Part shown: piece after piece, positions 60,025 to 64,000 of the stretch
How the letters are laid out: the number at the start of each line of letters is the position of its first letter
Numbering within the stretch: the stretch's first letter is position 1
Assembly: GCA_950295325.1 (NCBI GenBank)
Contig: OX485804.1
Location: forward strand, 11,408,001 to 11,472,000
Length of the DNA stretch: 64,000 nt
DNA from: Polytrichum commune
Lineage: Eukaryota; Streptophyta; Polytrichopsida; Polytrichales; Polytrichaceae
Reading direction: 5' to 3'
The notes under the pieces: model-generated
Database searches by the model: none
What the model saw: the letters and a program-made list of their open reading frames with translations, nothing else
Told to the model about the DNA's origin: nothing
Made by a program: the position numbers and the translations under genes

Positions 60025-60539
60025 TCATCTGGGATTAGGAAATGGTATATTTATTTATATACATATATCCGTACATATACATATACGTGTATATGTTGTT
60101 ATGAATGTTGCGATCTGGCATTGTTCATGATCCTGCAACTCGTGATCAGATTGATGAAACACAAGTGAAAAATGGAATCAGAACAAAATTTGCGAGTCAG
60201 TGATTGATAGTTCAGAATGAAGAGGAAAGTGTTATTTCATACAAAACATGCCATACCTCATAATGCAGAAAACAAATCACAAGGAATTCATCAAACAACA
60301 ATTTCAGATTGTAAAGGACTGATTTGTAAAGGAAACCTGTACTCACATTGAATTGTTGCACAGTTTCCCTGCCTCCTACTGAGAAATCCAGAAATCCTCA
60401 CAAATGCACACCAAATTGTCTTTCAAAAGCGCTGAATTCGCTTTCAATTGTAATTTCACTTTGTCACACTCTCAAGCCTTCACAACTTATATGCAAATCC
60501 TACACAAACCCTGATGTACACAACTCACAACCTTCAGAA
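60025..60539. other. Intergenic, no gene seen
   Basis: Ordinary AT-rich sequence to the right of the palindrome cluster; nothing recognised. It could include upstream exons or the promoter of the minus-strand gene. Confidence 0.35.
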
Positions 60540-60805
60540 ATCTCAAGCTTTCTGAAACTCTCAAGCTCTCAAGCTTTCCCACTCTCAAGCTCTCAAGCTT
60601 TCCTACTCTCAAGCTCTCAAGCTTTCCAAAACTCTCAAGCTCTCAAGCTTTCTGAAACTCTCAAGCTCTCAACCTTTCTGAAACTCTCCACTTCTCAATC
60701 TTTCTAAAACTCAAGCTCTCAAGCTTTCTAAAACTCTAAACCTCTCAAGCTTTCTATAACTCTCAACCTCTCAAGCTTTCCTACTCTCAAGCTTTCCTAT
60801 TCTCA
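60540..60805. repeat. CTCTCAAGCTTTC minisatellite
   Basis: Irregular tandem copies of CTCTCAAGCTCTCAAGCTTT and shortened variants (CTGAAACTCTCAAGC). The plus-strand frame over it (60348-60707) reads as SLSSSQAF-type repeats and is not a gene. Confidence 0.8.
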
Positions 60806-61000
60806 AGGTTCTGACAACACAACAAAACAACATTCACAATGAGGCTCTAAAATTGGCAAGGGCTTCGCCGCACCTAAGAGCTCCTCTCCCCCTCTGCTCC
60901 AAATGACAAATGAGGAGGAGAGAGAGGGGCGCGGGGAGGTAGTCGGCGCCGCTAGGGTTTCCAAGCGGCAGCCACGTGGCTAGTGGCCACTAGCTAGGGC

Positions 61001-61170
61001 TGGGATGGGGGATGGGGGATGGGGAGGGGATGGGGGGGATGGGGGGGAGGGGATGGGGAGGGGATGGGGGGGAGGGGATGGGGAGGGGAGGGGAGGGGAT
61101 GGGATGAGGATGGGATGGGAGAGGGGGAGGGGGAGGGTATGGGGACGAGGGGATACCATGGGGACATGGA
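61001..61170 (+). repeat. G-rich GGGGAT tract, G-quadruplex candidate
   Basis: About 170 bases consist almost only of GGGGAT, GGGGGG and GGGGAGGG units on the plus strand, giving many runs of three or more G with short spacers. The glycine-rich frame at 61005-61199 is an artefact of this repeat. Confidence 0.8.
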
Positions 61171-61559
61171 GGGATGAGGGTTCAGGAAAAATGAAATAGG
61201 AGATGGGAGGAGCTTAGTTTAAGGACATAAATTTAACTTTGCGTATCCCCTTAGTACCTCGACATATGGATTCCTTGTAAACATATTTTAGAAAAGTATG
61301 TTCAGATAATTTGTATTTAACAATTCACGTCATTTAGTAGGTTTTCGATGAAGAATCCACCCCCAAGATGCAAATGTCGTTTTCATGAACGAGACATCTT
61401 TAAAGTTCTTCAATGGTTCCTCAAATACATATTACATATATAAATGACTCAATTTGAATTGTGGAGAGGGGCTATCTGATTCTCCACAAGAGGTGGATGA
61501 AAATTCAATTTTCAATACGATGTCATTAATTTAATGAGGTGTTAGCTTGAACCACCCTT

Positions 61560-61905
61560 AATATGATATTTAGTGTTAGATACTCTAAATACAAACGCAT
61601 AGTACACTAAATATCACTAACCCTATGAAAGTAATTACTATTCATTGTGAACTCAAACACTTAATTTCAACTATAATGGTAATATGTGGATGTCGCATGC
61701 ACAAATTTTGTGTAAGGAAATTAATATGAAAAAAAAATTAACAATGATAAAAGCATAAAGGACATGGTAGTAGGAAATGTGGTGGCCCATTTAATATGTC
61801 CAACAATAATTATCAAAGAATTGAAATTTAGTGTTGACCATGATTATAGTGTAACAACACTATATTATACAATCAAACACTAAATATCATATTTAGTGTA
61901 GTGTA
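61560..61905. mobile_element. CACTAAATAT-type MITE, copy 3
   Basis: Left AATATGATATTTAGTGTT and right ACTAAATATCATATTTAGTG plus TAGTG form the inverted ends. The body is collinear with copies at 20538 and 22676 but more diverged (GGTAATATGTGGATGTCGCA). The outermost left bases are decayed. Confidence 0.65.
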
Positions 61906-63290
61906 TTTTAGCCATGTGGTCGCATGTTTTGCTAGTAGTATCAATAATTGATAGTATGAGCTTCCCATAAATTAAGTTATTGCGATATGGATTATTTAGG
62001 AGTCGATATTGTTTGTGTATATAATGCATTGAAGTAACGATCTAAACCCTAAGCCCGCAAACCACATAGACAACTTTCACAAACTCTATACCCTAACCCC
62101 AAACCCTAAACCCTAAATCCTACATCTTTTTATCTTACCAACCTTTCTTATATATGGCCATGTTGTGGTCTATGCGCATCATGTCAAAATGGTCTACGAA
62201 TGTTGGTTCGATTGGAACTTGCCTTATTTGGGTCATAGCAACTATAATAATCTAGACTCATGCCAATAATTGTCATTTTGATATAAAACATTGGTTTAGG
62301 GGGTGAAGAGTGAATTTTGAAATGCTAGCCCTTTCACCTTAATAGTTTTGAGTGCAATTTGATCACAAAATACACACTTAGTCTTATTATAACATGAATG
62401 GTTTAAGACTTCAACTTAAATCAACAGTTTAAGCTATGGTCATGCACATACTTCTTGTTGCAAATAATACAAATATATAATTGTAAGTGCATACTATTGT
62501 ATGCACCATTCCAAATTAGTTATCCATTTCCACACCATGGTGGACCTAAAGTGAATTTCCAATAGGACGTCAAGTCATTTAATTAGGTGTCAACTTGAAC
62601 TAACAATCGAATACTAGTGCATTAAACTTTAATTTTCACCAATGATGAATTGCAACAATGAGTCATATTAATATGGGGCGATGTTTGGTGAGCCTCCAGT
62701 TCCAAATGTCCTCAATCTACCCAGCACAAGTCACTATGGATTAAACGATTTTTTATTGGTATTCATGCACTTGGTGACCATATTACAAGCATTTTTTTAT
62801 GTGAATCATATGATACCTATAATTTTAGGGGATTCCACAATATGTTCTTAGCCACTCTTACTTCATTGTGTGTGTGAATATATATATCACTTAGACCTTC
62901 ATCAATTCACTTGGACTTCACACCTTAGTCGCAAATAATTTAATACTCAATGTTAACCCATCAACCCATATATATAATATAATAACTCATATATAAAATA
63001 GTAAAATAGTAAAATATAAATTATACATATATATATATACATATACATACATACATACATATATTGCGCATGGATGGAATGACATATTGTTAGGTCAAAG
63101 TAGGCGGCAGGAATCCGCTTTTTAAATAGCATCCAAGGGATTTTGAACCATCGGGGGAAAGGTACTTAAAGCTCTTCCCCCCACAGAAGAGCTCTTTTCT
63201 GCGGCACATCCAAGTGTACGCTCCACAGACCTGACTGGAACGCGCTCAAACCATTTTCTTGTGCGCCAACCCCACACCTCCCAGGTCCAC
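61906..63290. other. Intergenic with short telomere-like and TA repeats
   Basis: No gene is seen. CCCTAAA-type units occur three times in a row at about 62090-62119, a very short interstitial telomere-like tract. TATATA and TACATA repeats span about 62965-63065. Confidence 0.5.
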
Positions 63291-63296
63291 TATAAA
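63291..63296 (+). promoter_or_regulatory. Possible TATA box
   Basis: TATAAA in the context CACTATAAACTGCAC, just left of the second palindrome cluster, in a locally GC-richer segment. If real, transcription would start near 63322 and run rightward through the palindromes. No gene is visible before the window ends. Confidence 0.25.
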
Positions 63297-63331
63297 CTGC
63301 ACATACCCGTATATACCGCCGCAAATACCGG

Positions 63332-63956
63332 ACGTTTACGAACGCACGTTCGTAAACGTGAGTTGGTAGCACATGCACAAGAGGTATATAGAGATGATGT
63401 GAATTGTTTACGAACGTGCATTCGTAAGTTGTTCACAACCGTACTCGACATTGAGTTACTTATAGACAGAACTAGGCACGAAAATTGTGTCGATTATATA
63501 CGAACGTACGTTCGTATATCTGCCTTCAAGACCCAGACGCGCATGAGTTCCCGTGTAACCGTTTTCTCCAACGGAACATCTGATGATGGGATATTTACGA
63601 ACGTGCGTTCGTAAATATCACCTGGGATTATTTTTCAAGAATCCATAAACATTCCTTAATTTATACACTTCCGTGCATTGGCCACGTTAACAATATGGAA
63701 GTTAAATACAAACGCTCGTTCGTATTTCTCACTACCATTTATGTCCACAGAGAATTATGTTTTCCAATTTTACGAATGCACGTTCGTAAATACCACCTGT
63801 CCACCGTCCACGCATCCACCAACAGACCTGTTAACGCAAGCATGTGTGGAGGACTACACCATGTTTAGGATAGATACGAACGCTCGTTCGTATTTGGCAC
63901 TACCATTTATGTCCATGGAGAAATGTTTTTTAATTTTACGAACGCACGTTCGTAAA
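63332..63956. repeat. Second cluster of eight palindromes
   Basis: Copies lie at 63332-63359 (arms ACGTTTACGAACG, centre CA), 63408-63427 (TG, one mismatch), 63496-63519 (ATATACGAACG, TA), 63590-63619 (GATATTTACGAACG, TG), 63704-63727 (AAATAC..., CT, one mismatch), 63769-63790 (CA, one mismatch), 63874-63893 (CT) and 63935-63956 (CA). The last four belong to two tandem copies of a larger unit. The cluster continues to the edge of the window, so more copies may follow. Confidence 0.93.
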
Positions 63957-64000
63957 TACCACATGTCCACCGTCCACGCATCCACCAACAGACCTGTTGA
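63700..64000. repeat. Tandem duplication of a two-palindrome unit
   Basis: The segment starting at about 63704 recurs about 167 bases later from 63874, including ACTACCATTTATGTCCA and CCACCGTCCACGCATCCACC. Each unit holds a CT-centred palindrome followed about 60 bases on by a CA-centred one. Small indels and substitutions separate the copies. The second unit runs to the window end. Confidence 0.85.

Noticed and set aside
61005-61199. Glycine-rich protein frame
   Set aside because: It is a direct translation of the GGGGAT repeat tract.
62090-62119. Telomere or chromosome end
   Set aside because: Only about three CCCTAAA-like units are present inside ordinary DNA; at most a short interstitial tract.
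59453-63956. CRISPR-like array (repeats separated by unique spacers)
   Set aside because: The sequence is eukaryotic, spacing is irregular (about 40-130 bases), repeats vary in centre and flanks, and copies also lie in introns and an exon. No cas genes are present.
1-64000. LTR retrotransposons
   Set aside because: No reverse transcriptase, integrase or protease motif and no long direct terminal repeat pair were seen, although their absence is surprising for a plant intergenic region.

Overview
This is a nuclear genome window from a streptophyte plant. The evidence is a ten-exon plant-type serine carboxypeptidase gene with GT/AG introns, short CCCTAAA telomere-like repeats, and many small plant-type DNA transposons (hAT, PIF/Harbinger). 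The species cannot be named from the sequence. No ribosomal RNA, working tRNA, plastid or mitochondrial block, CRISPR array or LTR retrotransposon was seen.

Layout. 0-33 kb is gene-poor, AT-rich and full of short DNA transposons. Many could be bounded exactly by terminal inverted repeats plus target-site duplications: hAT-type with 8 bp duplications at 309, 655, 8249, 9388, 13728, 16013, 18042, 21674, 30796 and 31872, and Harbinger-type with TAA/TTA duplications at 1604, 18804, 19853, 31251 and 53294. Several are nested. The one at 16013 still carries the C-terminal dimerisation part of a hAT transposase. At 12.86-13.55 kb there is a broken remnant of an unrecognised gene.

33.8-39.2 kb holds the only convincingly intact gene: a secreted or vacuolar serine carboxypeptidase (S10), 457 residues after splicing, with its Ser-Asp-His triad in place, behind a GC-richer upstream region loaded with microsatellites. 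39.2-44.5 kb has no gene but holds three exact-length 156 bp tandem units. 44.5-47.6 kb (minus strand) is an eroded relative of the gene at 54-59 kb. 47.6-52.4 kb is extremely AT-rich and ends in a decayed transposase-like remnant.

54.3-64 kb is the most unusual part. A minus-strand multi-exon gene (54337-59421) encodes an unfamiliar protein with a DGQHS motif resembling ParB/DGQHR-fold proteins, followed by a coiled coil and a proline-rich tail. It carries two in-frame stops and probable frameshifts, so it is probably a recent pseudogene or silenced mobile gene. At least 22 copies of a short palindrome (TTTACGAACG, two free bases, CGTTCGTAAA) lie in this gene's introns, in one exon, just upstream of it, and again at the right edge of the window. 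No full palindrome was found in the first 55 kb. Core arms are conserved, the middle two bases vary, and flanking bases differ between copies yet often stay self-complementary. In two supported introns and one probable upstream intron a copy sits 30-33 bases before the 3' splice site. Whether the DGQHS protein and the palindrome form one protein-plus-site system, by analogy with ParB and parS, is a hypothesis.
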